Source of the DNA: DATAFF01 sp963744915
GTDB lineage: Bacteria; Pseudomonadota; Alphaproteobacteria; Rhizobiales; Aestuariivirgaceae
Reading direction: 5' to 3'
NCBI GenBank assembly: GCA_963744915.1
Contig: CAVUUY010000021.1
Coordinates: 1-64,000 of the forward strand
Length of the DNA stretch: 64,000 bases
Part shown: positions 34,839-44,778 of the stretch, piece by piece
Layout of the letters: the number at the start of each line of letters is the position of its first letter
How positions within the stretch are numbered: the stretch's first letter is position 1
The notes under the pieces: generated by a model
Told to the model about the DNA's origin: nothing
The model's database searches: none
Seen by the model: only the letters and a program-made list of their open reading frames with translations
Made by a program: the position numbers and the translations under genes

Positions 34839-35863
34839 TACGGGCTGGTCCTCAAGGCGGTGCCGAAGAAGCCGACCGCCGCCTCGCCGATGGTGCGGTG
34901 GAGAGCGGCGCGGTCGACGCCCTCGGCATCGATGCAGGCCTCGGGAAATTCGTCCCGGCCCTCTTTGTTGCACTCATTGACGAAGATCTCGTGATCGGCG
35001 AGGCCGGGCAGGATCGCAAGCGTGGCATGGGGAATGTGCTTTGCGGCAAATTCCGCGTTGGGGCCGGGCGGGGTCTGGGTGTCGCGCGCCCCGACGACGA
35101 GGAAGGCCGGGACGCTCATGCGGCTGAGGCCGGCCTCGTCCATGCCGAAGGCCTGGATGACGCCGGGGGCCATGGCGAAGGCCGCCTTGATGCGGCGGTC
35201 GCGAAGGTGAAGAGCGGGTTTCGGATCGAGCGGCAATTCCCGCCTGAGATGGGCCGGCACCATGCGGTTCTCCCGCCACCCCCGTTGAAAGGCCCGATAT
35301 TTGTCGGGGTTCACTTCGGCGCCCCCGAGCCACAGGGCGGTGAAGCCGCCTTGCGAATGGCCGGCAGCGCCGATCCGGTCGCGATCGATGGCGGGGCCGA
35401 AATCGGGACGGCTCAGCAGGAAGGTGATGGCGAGGGAGATGTCCCTCGGCCGCTGCCACAGCTTGTTGGCGAGATAGGCGATGGTCGAGTCGTAGCTGTT
35501 GGCGCGATAGTGATCGATTGCCGCAACGACATAGCCGCGGGCGGCGAGATATTGCGCGAACCAGGCGTACACCAGGGCATTGCTGCCGCGGCCGTGCGAC
35601 AGCATCACCAGCGGGTGCCTGGTGGCCGGCATGCGGAGCGCCGCGTCGCGGTGCAGCTCCAGGCCGACGAAGAACGGCATGGTGAAGAGATCGGCCTCGC
35701 CGGTCGTCTCGGCCGGATAGAAGACGGTGAGCAACAAGCGCCGGTCGCGGTCGGGGAATTCGAGCCGTCGCATGCCGACGGGAGCGAGCGTGTCACCCAG
35801 CGCCGCCGCAGCCCACAGGACCATGACGCAACACGACGCGGCGATGACGGACACGGCGCGCAT
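34838..35863 (-). CDS. Exported dienelactone-hydrolase-like alpha/beta hydrolase
   Basis: A 341-aa hydrolase with a signal peptide (residues 1-23, ending ALGD). The oxyanion region is LSHGRGSNALVYAWF, the nucleophile elbow is AAGHSQGGFTALWLGG, an acid lies in GARDTQTPPGP, and the catalytic His in LADHEIFVNE. It resembles platelet-activating-factor-acetylhydrolase / dienelactone hydrolase relatives acting in the periplasm. GGGAGGGAAATGTC precedes the ATG; the long upstream extension of the frame is antisense to the divergent esterase gene. It is probably the first gene of the leftward run. Confidence 0.85.
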   Translation of the reverse strand: MRAVSVIAASCCVMVLWAAAALGDTLAPVGMRRLEFPDRDRRLLLTVFYPAETTGEADLFTMPFFVGLELHRDAALRMPATRHPLVMLSHGRGSNALVYAWFAQYLAARGYVVAAIDHYRANSYDSTIAYLANKLWQRPRDISLAITFLLSRPDFGPAIDRDRIGAAGHSQGGFTALWLGGAEVNPDKYRAFQRGWRENRMVPAHLRRELPLDPKPALHLRDRRIKAAFAMAPGVIQAFGMDEAGLSRMSVPAFLVVGARDTQTPPGPNAEFAAKHIPHATLAILPGLADHEIFVNECNKEGRDEFPEACIDAEGVDRAALHRTIGEAAVGFFGTALRTSP

Positions 35864-35968
35864 GACATTTCCCTCCCGGCGTTTTTGTCGAATATTGTCG
35901 AGATCATGGCTTTCGCGCAATCTGCTTGCTGGAAAGCGCTTAATTTCGCTCATGCACAGGGGGCTCCT

Positions 35969-36946
35969 GTGACCGACGACTATCTCGCGCAGTTCGATTC
36001 CGCCTGGCGGCCGCTCGATCCGCAGCAGGCGGCGGTTCTCGCCATGATCTACCGACGCTATCGCGGCACCAAGCCGGTGCATCAATCCACGCCTGCCGAG
36101 GCGCGTGCCCTCGATATCGATTTCAGCTTCTTCATCAGCGCCGGGGCGCCAGCCATTCCCCATATTGCGGAGCGGCTGATCGCCGCCCCGAGCGGCAAGA
36201 TCCGGCTCAGGCTCTATGACCCCGGCCTGCCGGCGCCGGCACCGGCGATGCTGTTCATTCATGGCGGCGGCTTCGTCACCTGCGACATCGACATCTACGA
36301 CGGAACGGCGCGCCAGCTGGCCCATCGCGCAGGGATGCGGCTGATTGCGGTCGATTACGGGCTCGCGCCGGAGCACCCCTTCCCGCTGCCGCTCGAGGAC
36401 TGCATCGCGGCGGTGCGCCATGTCGAGCAGCATGGGGAGGAATTCGGCGTCGATGCCGGGCGCCTGGTGCTCGCCGGCGATTCGGCCGGTGCCAATCTGG
36501 CGCTCGCGACGGCCATGGCGCTGCGCGATTCAGGGAAGAGCCCGATCCGCGCCTTGGCATTGATCTATGGCTGCTATTCGACCAACACGGCGACCCCGTC
36601 CTATCGCGACTACGGCGAGGGTGCCTATCTTATGAGCACCGCCGACATGGTCTGGTACTGGCGGCACTATCTCCTCGACGGGAAAGGTCTCGGCGACCCG
36701 CTCGCCGAGCCGCTGCTCGGCAAGCTCGAAGGCTTGCCACCACTCCACATCACCGCCTCGGAATTCGACGTGCTGCGCTGCGATTCCGAGGAGCTGGCGG
36801 CCAAGGTCGAGGCTGCCGGCGGCGTCGTCAGCTATGAATTATGGCGCGGAATGATCCATGCCAGCCTCAATCTCGCAGGCTGGATCGAGGCGATGGGACC
36901 CCATGTCGACGCGATCGGGCGGTTCCTCAGGGCAAACAGCGACTAG
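35969..36946 (+). CDS. HSL-family esterase/lipase
   Basis: A 325-aa alpha/beta hydrolase of the hormone-sensitive-lipase family, cutting short-chain esters. The oxyanion motif HGGGF, nucleophile GDSAGAN, acid in the SEFDVLRCDSEEL block and His in GMIHASL are all present. I choose GTG at 35969 because AGGGGG lies five bases before it; an ATG at 35906 lacks a ribosome site and adds 21 residues. It is divergent from the exported hydrolase gene, with about 100 bases for two promoters. The stop codon is the first base triplet of the large palindrome that follows. Confidence 0.87.
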   Translation: MTDDYLAQFDSAWRPLDPQQAAVLAMIYRRYRGTKPVHQSTPAEARALDIDFSFFISAGAPAIPHIAERLIAAPSGKIRLRLYDPGLPAPAPAMLFIHGGGFVTCDIDIYDGTARQLAHRAGMRLIAVDYGLAPEHPFPLPLEDCIAAVRHVEQHGEEFGVDAGRLVLAGDSAGANLALATAMALRDSGKSPIRALALIYGCYSTNTATPSYRDYGEGAYLMSTADMVWYWRHYLLDGKGLGDPLAEPLLGKLEGLPPLHITASEFDVLRCDSEELAAKVEAAGGVVSYELWRGMIHASLNLAGWIEAMGPHVDAIGRFLRANSD

Positions 36947-37085
36947 GGGGCAAGAAGGCAAGTAGGCAATAGGCAATAGGAAGATCGTGAGTAGTGAGTA
37001 GGGTGGTCTTTTCCTACTCACTACTCACCATTCACTACTCACCCCTACCTATTGCCTATTGCCTATTGCCTCCTACTTCCCCCTA
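36944..37085. repeat. Large palindromic element with TATTGCC heptamers
   Basis: The core is a perfect 16-bp inverted repeat, GTGAGTAGTGAGTAGG (36987-37002) and its complement (37013-37028), around a 10-base loop. An outer arm GGCAATAGGCAATAGG (36965-36980) pairs with 37048-37063, and the right side carries three TATTGCC heptamers. The ends overlap the stop codons of two convergent genes. A degenerate relative lies at 50752-50818. It may act as a two-way transcription end and as a dispersed repeat. Confidence 0.85.
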
Positions 37086-37634
37086 TCTGACCGGAATCAT
37101 CAAATGCTCCCACGGCGTGCCGGGCCACATGACATAAGGCTCGCGCGTGTTGGGTTTTTCGCCCTGGCGGGGATAGGTTTTTGCTGCGTCGCCGACATTG
37201 AGGACCATGACATGCGGGCCGGTGTCGACCCATTTGGCGCCCGTCGCCGGCGCTTCGGCGTGAGGGTCGGTGTTGCTGGCGTCGGAACCGCCCCTGAGCA
37301 TGTAGCCGAAGCCGATCACGCCGGCCGGTGGTGGGGTCTTGCCCATCCACGCCTTGGCCCATTGCATTCCACCCTCATCGAGGCACATCGGATCGTTGCC
37401 CGGGCTTTTCGGATTGTCGGGCATGCAGGTGAAGTTGTTCTTGCCCTTGCGCAAGGTCCGCATCTGCATCTTGTCGTCCATGGCCATGATGGTGGCGTCC
37501 TTGGCGACGGCGCTCGGCGCCGCCGACATGGCATTCTTGATGAGTTGGGCGTCGCTGGCGCCGCGCGACGGGCCGGCGGTTCCCGCCAGCAGGAGGGTCG
37601 CGGCGAGGGCAAGGAAAGCGGCCTGACGGTGCAT
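37083..37634 (-). CDS. Hypothetical secreted protein, 183 aa
   Basis: An exported protein of unknown function, with a signal peptide (residues 1-25, ending SRGA). The mature part includes a single C-M-P-D-N-P...M-C pair of cysteines, many methionines (MAMDDKMQMRTLRKG), and it ends with VMWPGTPWEHLMIPV. I recall similar hypothetical proteins in proteobacterial genomes but no assigned domain. Its stop codon lies in the outer arm of the palindrome, and it converges on the esterase gene. Nothing downstream suggests an operon. Confidence 0.75.
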   Translation of the reverse strand: MHRQAAFLALAATLLLAGTAGPSRGASDAQLIKNAMSAAPSAVAKDATIMAMDDKMQMRTLRKGKNNFTCMPDNPKSPGNDPMCLDEGGMQWAKAWMGKTPPPAGVIGFGYMLRGGSDASNTDPHAEAPATGAKWVDTGPHVMVLNVGDAAKTYPRQGEKPNTREPYVMWPGTPWEHLMIPVR

Positions 37635-38094
37635 TTGTTTCTCCGCAAAGTTAACTCACCGGGATGATGGTGAGGAGGCGCGGGGACGCGCCCCGAGACG
37701 CGATACGCAACTAACACGCCCCCGCGGTCAGCCGACGAGCGGGGTCTCTCCTCGACCGACAGCCAATAAATTCAGGACCATGCAGGAAAGTTCAACCCCG
37801 GCCCTGCTGTCGCATCGAGGGGAAGGTGCGGGGCGCTATACGGCCTTAGACCGCCGCCCCGCACCAAGTCTTTCATGCGGGCGCGTGTACTCCACCACGC
37901 GCCCCCACGACCAGCCAGGAGGGGGTCCTCACGCTGGCAAAGGTAAACTAGAGCGTATCCACAGCTTCGGACAGGGACAAAATGGTTGCATCGCCACCAC
38001 CGAATGCCACTCACAGATGTGTGATCGGGCGGAACCACGGGCCGACGCACCGCATTGGGGAAGTCGACTTCGGTTTTGTGACCGCGAGGTTGTC
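37635..38094. other. Hairpin-rich intergenic region
   Basis: No convincing gene is seen in this stretch. It holds strong inverted repeats: GGCGCG-GGGA-CGCGCC at about 37677-37692, a perfect 10-bp stem GGTGCGGGGC / GCCCCGCACC (37825-37834 with 37856-37865), and a 9-bp stem GGGCGCGTG / CACGCGCCC (37879-37887 with 37896-37904). A loosely repeated block of the form CGCCCCC...CAGCC...GGGGTC occurs near 37715 and 37900. No T run follows, so these are not ordinary terminators. Confidence 0.55.
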
Positions 38095-38214
38095 ATGCTG
38101 GAAGGATTGCCCTTGGCCTTGGCGTTGGGTGGAGTGGGCGCGATCGTGGCGGTCGATCTCTATGTCCGCACGGTGTGCGAGCTCGAACGATGGAAGGCGC
38201 GGCGGCGGCGCTGA
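38095..38214 (+). CDS. Possible 39-aa membrane microprotein
   Basis: A very short frame starting MLEGLPLALALGGVGAIVAV forms one transmembrane helix with a strongly basic tail ending in four arginines. There is no strong ribosome site (GAGGTTGTC lies before the ATG). It lies 100 bases upstream of acs in the same direction. It may be chance coding. Confidence 0.3.
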   Translation: MLEGLPLALALGGVGAIVAVDLYVRTVCELERWKARRRR

Positions 38215-38314
38215 TAGCGCTCTCCAGGGTTTCGCGAGTGAGGCCATTGCCGGTCATTAACCGGCTCGGATAAAACAGGGTCGCTCTCGTCGCTGACGCT
38301 GGAAGGGATCTCAA

Positions 38315-40267
<1,953 letters not shown>

Positions 40268-40380
40268 TCGTCGAAAGAATTGGTTAGAATATTTCACGTA
40301 TTTGTGACTCCGATTCGTCTTGTGGAAGCTTCTTGCGATTGCTGAATCAAGACGGGGGATTTCGAGGAGCACAAAGACAA

Positions 40381-40983
40381 ATGAATCGACGTCAGTTCTT
40401 CGCTGTTGCGTCGGCGGCGCTCGTGTCGGGCAGCGCCCCCGCTTTCGCCACCAGCGGCGACCGCGACTACAATTTCGATTTCGGGTCGGTCTTCAACCGG
40501 CGGCGGCAGGCGAGCCGCTATCGCGGCAAGGAGTTGATTGCCTTCAAGACCAAGGAGGCGCCCGGAACGGTGATCATCAACACCGCCGAGCGGCGACTTT
40601 ACTACGTGCTGGCGAGCGGCAAGGCCGTCCGCTATGGCATCGGGGTCGGGCGCCAGGGTTTCGAATGGTCGGGCGTGGCGCAGATCGGCTTCATGCGCAG
40701 CTGGCCGGAATGGCACCCGCCGAAGGAGATGATCGCGCGGGAGCTCAGGCAATATGGCCGGCGGCTGCCCGAAATGATGCCGGGAGGGCCTGCGAACCCG
40801 CTGGGCGCGCGGGCGCTCTATCTTTACCAGGGCAACCGCGACACCCTCTATCGCATTCACGGCACCAACGCGCCGCAGACCATCGGCCAGGCGATGTCGT
40901 CGGGCTGCATCCGCATGCTGAACGAGGAGGTCATCGATCTGCATGACCGCGTGCGGATCGGCACCAAGGTGATCGTGATCTGA
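40381..40983 (+). CDS. L,D-transpeptidase (YkuD domain)
   Basis: A 200-aa exported enzyme that cross-links peptidoglycan through 3-3 bonds or attaches proteins to it. A Tat-like signal (MNRRQFFAVASAALVSG, residues 1-23) is followed by the YkuD domain. The catalytic block HGTNAPQTIGQAMSSGCIRM holds the active His and Cys, and NEEVIDL follows as usual. GAGGAGCACAAAG is upstream of the ATG at slightly long spacing. It converges on the methyltransferase gene with only 3 bases between their stop codons. Confidence 0.93.
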   Translation: MNRRQFFAVASAALVSGSAPAFATSGDRDYNFDFGSVFNRRRQASRYRGKELIAFKTKEAPGTVIINTAERRLYYVLASGKAVRYGIGVGRQGFEWSGVAQIGFMRSWPEWHPPKEMIARELRQYGRRLPEMMPGGPANPLGARALYLYQGNRDTLYRIHGTNAPQTIGQAMSSGCIRMLNEEVIDLHDRVRIGTKVIVI

Positions 40984-40986
40984 GGA

Positions 40987-41859
40987 TCAGGGCTCGGGGC
41001 GGCGTGCCACGACGCGCCAGCCCCCGACTGCCCCGGCGGCGAACAGCCCGGCCATCACCGCGTAAAAATCCTCCAGTCCGTCGGCGAGGTCGGCGCCAAG
41101 CATCGCCACCTTGGCGGGGCGGGCGTTGCGGAAGGCGCTGAGGCGGCTCGCCGTGAAGTCGCGCCACAGCGCTGTCTGGTTCTCGCTGTCGACGATGTCG
41201 AAGCCGGCCTCGGCGAGGTCGGCGGCATAGCGGTCGCGGTCCGGCAGATAGGGGCACATGACCTTGGTGGCGAGCGCCGCGGCCTCGGCGGCGGATGGCT
41301 GGCGCAAGCCGATGAAGTCCTCGATATAGATGAAGCCGCCCGCCGCGAGGCTTGCCGCGATGACCGAGAACAGCCGGCGGCGGTCGGGGATGTGCAGGAA
41401 GCAAAGAAAGGAAACGGCGTGATCGAAGGGTGCGCCCGCCGGCGGACCGTCGAGAATGTTGGCGCAGAGATGGCGCACCCGGCCGTCAAGCCCGGTGCGG
41501 GCGGTGAGCGTCGTCGCGAGCGCGTCGAGGTCGGGCTGGAGCTCGAGCGCGGTGACCGCGGCACCGGTCTTGGCGGCTATCCAGCGGGCCGGCCCGCCGA
41601 CCCCCGAGCCGATCTCGACGACATTGTCGCCGGTGGCTATGCGGCAGTCGCGGATGGCCCGATCGACGGCCGTCGTGCCGCAATAATGCAGATGGTCAAA
41701 AGGTGCCAGATCATCCACCGTGAGCGGCTGGTCGGCGGCGAAACCGGCGGCCTCGAGCTCCTTGAGCAGCCGCTCGACGCGGTCATAGAGGCGCATCGAT
41801 TTCATGGCGTTCGTGGACGTGTCCATTGCTCGCGACCGCTCGTCCGCCTCCATAAGCAT
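40987..41859 (-). CDS. Class I SAM-dependent methyltransferase
   Basis: A 290-aa Rossmann methyltransferase. Motif I is VVEIGSGVGGPARWIA, motif II follows as ALELQP, and post-I residues D-A-L-A-T fit the class. DHLHYCGTTAVDRAI before motif I and the IYIEDFIGL strand resemble the small-molecule methyltransferases acting on sarcosine, dimethylglycine or phosphoethanolamine. Several in-frame ATGs exist (41859, 41853, 41823) and none has a strong ribosome site; I give the first. The substrate is unknown. It is divergent from the HIG1-type gene. Confidence 0.82.
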   Translation of the reverse strand: MLMEADERSRAMDTSTNAMKSMRLYDRVERLLKELEAAGFAADQPLTVDDLAPFDHLHYCGTTAVDRAIRDCRIATGDNVVEIGSGVGGPARWIAAKTGAAVTALELQPDLDALATTLTARTGLDGRVRHLCANILDGPPAGAPFDHAVSFLCFLHIPDRRRLFSVIAASLAAGGFIYIEDFIGLRQPSAAEAAALATKVMCPYLPDRDRYAADLAEAGFDIVDSENQTALWRDFTASRLSAFRNARPAKVAMLGADLADGLEDFYAVMAGLFAAGAVGGWRVVARRPEP

Positions 41860-41912
41860 AGATTATCGCTGCAATTTGCAGTCGATGGTAGCGGAAAGCG
41901 ACGCCAAGGACC

Positions 41913-42116
41913 ATGAACACCGCCAATGTCGATCTTGCCCAGACGCTCGTCCCCCTGGCGCTGGCGGCGGTGGCGCTGGTGCTGCTGCTCGGCCTGTGGA
42001 ACATGATGCGCGGCGGCAACCCGAGCCGGTCGCAGGCGCTGATGCGGTGGCGGGTCATGCTGCAGTTCATCGCCATCATCATCATCCTGGCGACGCTGTG
42101 GCTGATGGGCCGGTAG
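41913..42116 (+). CDS. HIG1-domain twin transmembrane protein
   Basis: A 67-aa protein with two transmembrane helices (about 9-27 and 45-64) joined by a basic loop (MMRGGNPSRSQALMRWR). This is the alphaproteobacterial form of the HIG_1_N family whose mitochondrial relatives stabilise respiratory complexes. In related genomes it often sits next to cobO and etfB; here those are 20 kb away. No strong ribosome site is visible. Confidence 0.85.
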   Translation: MNTANVDLAQTLVPLALAAVALVLLLGLWNMMRGGNPSRSQALMRWRVMLQFIAIIIILATLWLMGR

Positions 42117-42196
42117 CCGGGAGATCTTGCGGCGGGCGCCGGCAGCTTCCATATCTCGCATGAACAGCGTCATTCGGGCGTCAAAGGATGGATGGA

Positions 42197-42583
42197 ATGA
42201 GCGAATTTTCCGCCGAGAGGGCCGTCATGCCGGGGACCATTGCCCGCAACGAGCGGATCGTGCGGCGTCGCTTCTGGGACAAGCTGGCGCGCACCTTCGC
42301 CTATCTGCCGTTTGCCGCCAATCTGCTGGCATCCTGGTATTGTGCCTTCGATTCCCGGACCCCGCTCAAGGTCAAGGGCATCCTCCTGGCCGCGCTCGCC
42401 TATTTCGTCATGCCCTTCGACATCGTTCCCGATTTGATCCTGGGCCTTGGCTTCACCGACGACATGACGGTGCTCATCACCGCGGTGAGCCTCATCCAGA
42501 GCCATATCAAACCCGAGCATTACGACAAGGCGCAGGACACCATCGCGCGGCTCAGGGCTGGCACCTTCACGGCGCCGGATTGA
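42197..42583 (+). CDS. YkvA family (DUF1232) membrane protein
   Basis: A 128-aa protein of the DUF1232 family. The signature RTPLKVKGILLAALAYFVMPFDIVPDLILGLGFTDD, with the P-F-D-I-V-P-D core, is complete. One or two short hydrophobic segments are present. The start after GGATGGA is preferred over the ATG three codons earlier. It is followed 50 bases later by dapF. The cellular role is unknown. Confidence 0.85.
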   Translation: MSEFSAERAVMPGTIARNERIVRRRFWDKLARTFAYLPFAANLLASWYCAFDSRTPLKVKGILLAALAYFVMPFDIVPDLILGLGFTDDMTVLITAVSLIQSHIKPEHYDKAQDTIARLRAGTFTAPD

Positions 42584-42633
42584 GTGCCGCCGCACTGGCA
42601 ATCCTTACGGTTTTGGCCCTATAAGCCTCGATC

Positions 42634-43528
42634 ATGACCGCACTTTCCGGCACGCCGTTCTGGAAGATGAACGGGCTCGGCAATGATTTCGTGGTGCTCG
42701 ACGCCCGCGGCGGCCCGCTGCCGCTGACGCGCGACGCCGTGCGTCGCATCGCCGATCGCCAAGCCGGCATCGGCTGCGACCAGCTGATCGCCATGGTGCC
42801 CTCGGATGCCGCCGACATCCGCATGCGGATCTGGAACCGCGACGGCGACGAGGTGGAAAGCTGCGGCAATGCTTCGCGATGCGTTGCCGACCTCATCCTT
42901 GGCGAGACCGGCGCAGCATCGATGACGATCGAGACGCTGGGGGGCCTGCTGCGCTGCAGCCGCGACGGCGTCGCAATGATCACCGTCGACATGGGGCGCC
43001 CACGGTTCCGCTGGGACGAGATTCCGCTGTCCGAGCCGTTCCACGACACCCGCGCGATCGAGCTCCAGGTCGGGCCGCAGGACCGCCCGGTGCTGCATTC
43101 GCCCTCGGTGGTCAATGTCGGTAACCCGCACTGCATCTTCTGGGTCGACGATCTCGACGCCGTCGATGTCGCGGCGGTCGGACCGATGCTCGAGCATCAT
43201 CCTCTGTTTCCCGAACGGGCCAATATCTCGCTCGCCCGCATCATTGCTCCCGACCACATCGCGCTCGCCGTGTGGGAGCGCGGTGCCGGCGTGAACTCGG
43301 GCCTGCGGCACCGCCGCCTGTGCCGCCGCGGTATCGGCGGCGCGCAAGCGGCTGACCGGGCGCAAGGTGACGGTGACGCTGCCGGGCGGCGATCTGTCGA
43401 TCACCTGGCGCGAGGCCGACGACCACATCCTGATGCGCGGGCCAGTTGCTTATGAAGGCCGCGGGGTGGTGCCGGATTTCACCGCCGGGACGGCCGCCGC
43501 CGCGCCGGGCGCCGGGACCGGGCAATGA
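42634..43528 (+). CDS. dapF: Diaminopimelate epimerase, +1 frameshift as sequenced
   Basis: Converts LL- to meso-diaminopimelate for lysine and peptidoglycan synthesis. The first 222 codons read normally: MNGLGNDFVVLDARGG, the catalytic C77 in ESCGNASRC and GNPHCIFWVDD are present. At 43297-43300 one extra G (TCGGG) shifts the frame. In the new frame ACGTAACAAAVSAARKRL supplies the second catalytic Cys and the protein ends PDFTAGTAAAAPG before a stop overlapping mtaB. The unshifted frame runs on to 43455 with nonsense. DapF is usually essential, so a sequence error is likely. It is first in a run of overlapping genes. Confidence 0.88.
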
Positions 43529-44778
43529 CCGGCTTCGAGGTGGTGAATTTCGGCTGTCGGCTCAATGCCTACGAGGCCGAGACGATCAAGGCCATGGGTG
43601 AGGCCGAGGGGCTCGCCAACACGCTGGTGTTCAACACCTGTGCGGTGACGGCCGAGGCCCAGCGGCAGGCGCGCCAGGCCATCCGCCGGGCGCGGCGCGC
43701 GCATCCGACGGCAAGAATCATCGTGACCGGCTGCGCGGCCCAGATCGACCCGCAGTCCTTCGCCAGGCTGGAGGCGGTCGACCTGGTGATCGGCAATGCC
43801 GAGAAATCGTCGGCTGCGACGTGGCGGAAGCTGAAGCGCGGGCTGCTCGATGAGGAAAAAATTCTCGTCAACGACATCATGTCGGTCAAGGAGACGGCGC
43901 TGCATCTGATCGATGGATTCGGCGAGCGGGCGCGGGCCTTCGTGCAGATCCAGAATGGCTGCGATCACCGCTGCACCTTCTGCATCATCCCCTTTGGCCG
44001 CGGGCCGTCGCGCTCCGTCGCGGCCGGCCTGATCGTCGAACAGATCCGGCGCCTCGTCGAAAACGGTGTCGGGGAGGTGGTGCTCACCGGCGTCGACGTG
44101 ACGTCATGGGGTGCCGATCTGCCTGGCCGGCCGCGGCTCGGCGACCTCGTCAGGCGGATTCTCAAGCTGGTGCCGGAACTTCCCCGGCTCAGGCTGTCGT
44201 CGCTCGACTCGATCGAGGTCGATCACAGCCTCAAGACGGCCATTGCCGAGGAGCCGCGGCTCATGCCGCATCTCCATTTGTCGCTGCAGGCCGGCGACGA
44301 CCTGATCCTCAAGCGGATGAAGCGGCGGCACCGCCGTGCCGATGCGATCGCGTTCTGTGCGACGCTCAGGCAGCTGCGCCCCGATATTGCCTTCGGCGCC
44401 GATCTCATCGCCGGCTTTCCGACCGAGAGCGACGATCATTTCGAGAATTCCATGAAGCTCGTCGCCGAGTGCGGGCTGAGCTTCCTCCATGTCTTTCCCT
44501 ATTCGGCGCGGCCGGGCACGCCGGCGGCGCGGATGCCGCAGGTGCCGCAACCCTTGATCCGGGAACGGGCGGCACGCCTTCGGGCGGCCGGGGAGGAGGC
44601 ATTGCACGGCTTTCTTGCCGGCGAGATCGGTCGCCGCCGCGCGGTGCTGGTCGAGAGCCCGGGCTTCGGGCGCACCGAGCATGCCGTCGGAGTGCGGCTC
44701 GCCGACCATGCGCTGCTCCCCGGTCGCGTCATTGACAGTGTCATCACCGGTCGCAGCGGAGCCGAGCTTCAGGCATGA
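43525..44778 (+). CDS. mtaB: tRNA t6A37 methylthiotransferase MtaB
   Basis: A 417-aa radical-SAM enzyme that adds a methylthio group to t6A at position 37 of ANN-decoding tRNAs. The N-terminal UPF0004 domain carries its three cysteines (FGCRLNAYE, NTCAVTAEA, TGCAAQ), and the radical-SAM cluster motif is CDHRCTFCIIP. A C-terminal TRAM-like tail follows. Its start overlaps the dapF stop (ATGA) and its end overlaps ftsY, so this is a tightly packed operon. The gene is core and full length. Confidence 0.95.
   Translation: MTGFEVVNFGCRLNAYEAETIKAMGEAEGLANTLVFNTCAVTAEAQRQARQAIRRARRAHPTARIIVTGCAAQIDPQSFARLEAVDLVIGNAEKSSAATWRKLKRGLLDEEKILVNDIMSVKETALHLIDGFGERARAFVQIQNGCDHRCTFCIIPFGRGPSRSVAAGLIVEQIRRLVENGVGEVVLTGVDVTSWGADLPGRPRLGDLVRRILKLVPELPRLRLSSLDSIEVDHSLKTAIAEEPRLMPHLHLSLQAGDDLILKRMKRRHRRADAIAFCATLRQLRPDIAFGADLIAGFPTESDDHFENSMKLVAECGLSFLHVFPYSARPGTPAARMPQVPQPLIRERAARLRAAGEEALHGFLAGEIGRRRAVLVESPGFGRTEHAVGVRLADHALLPGRVIDSVITGRSGAELQA

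Noticed and set aside
34838..36433. A 531-aa version of the exported hydrolase
   Set aside because: The signal peptide and ribosome site place the start at 35863; the rest is antisense to the esterase.
34898..36946. A 682-aa open frame covering the esterase and the antisense of the exported hydrolase
   Set aside because: Only the part after about 35906-35969 matches a protein family; the upstream part is the GC-rich shadow of the opposite-strand hydrolase.
36944..37085. A CRISPR array, because of short direct heptamer repeats
   Set aside because: Repeats are 7 bases without spacers and form one palindrome; no cas gene is present.
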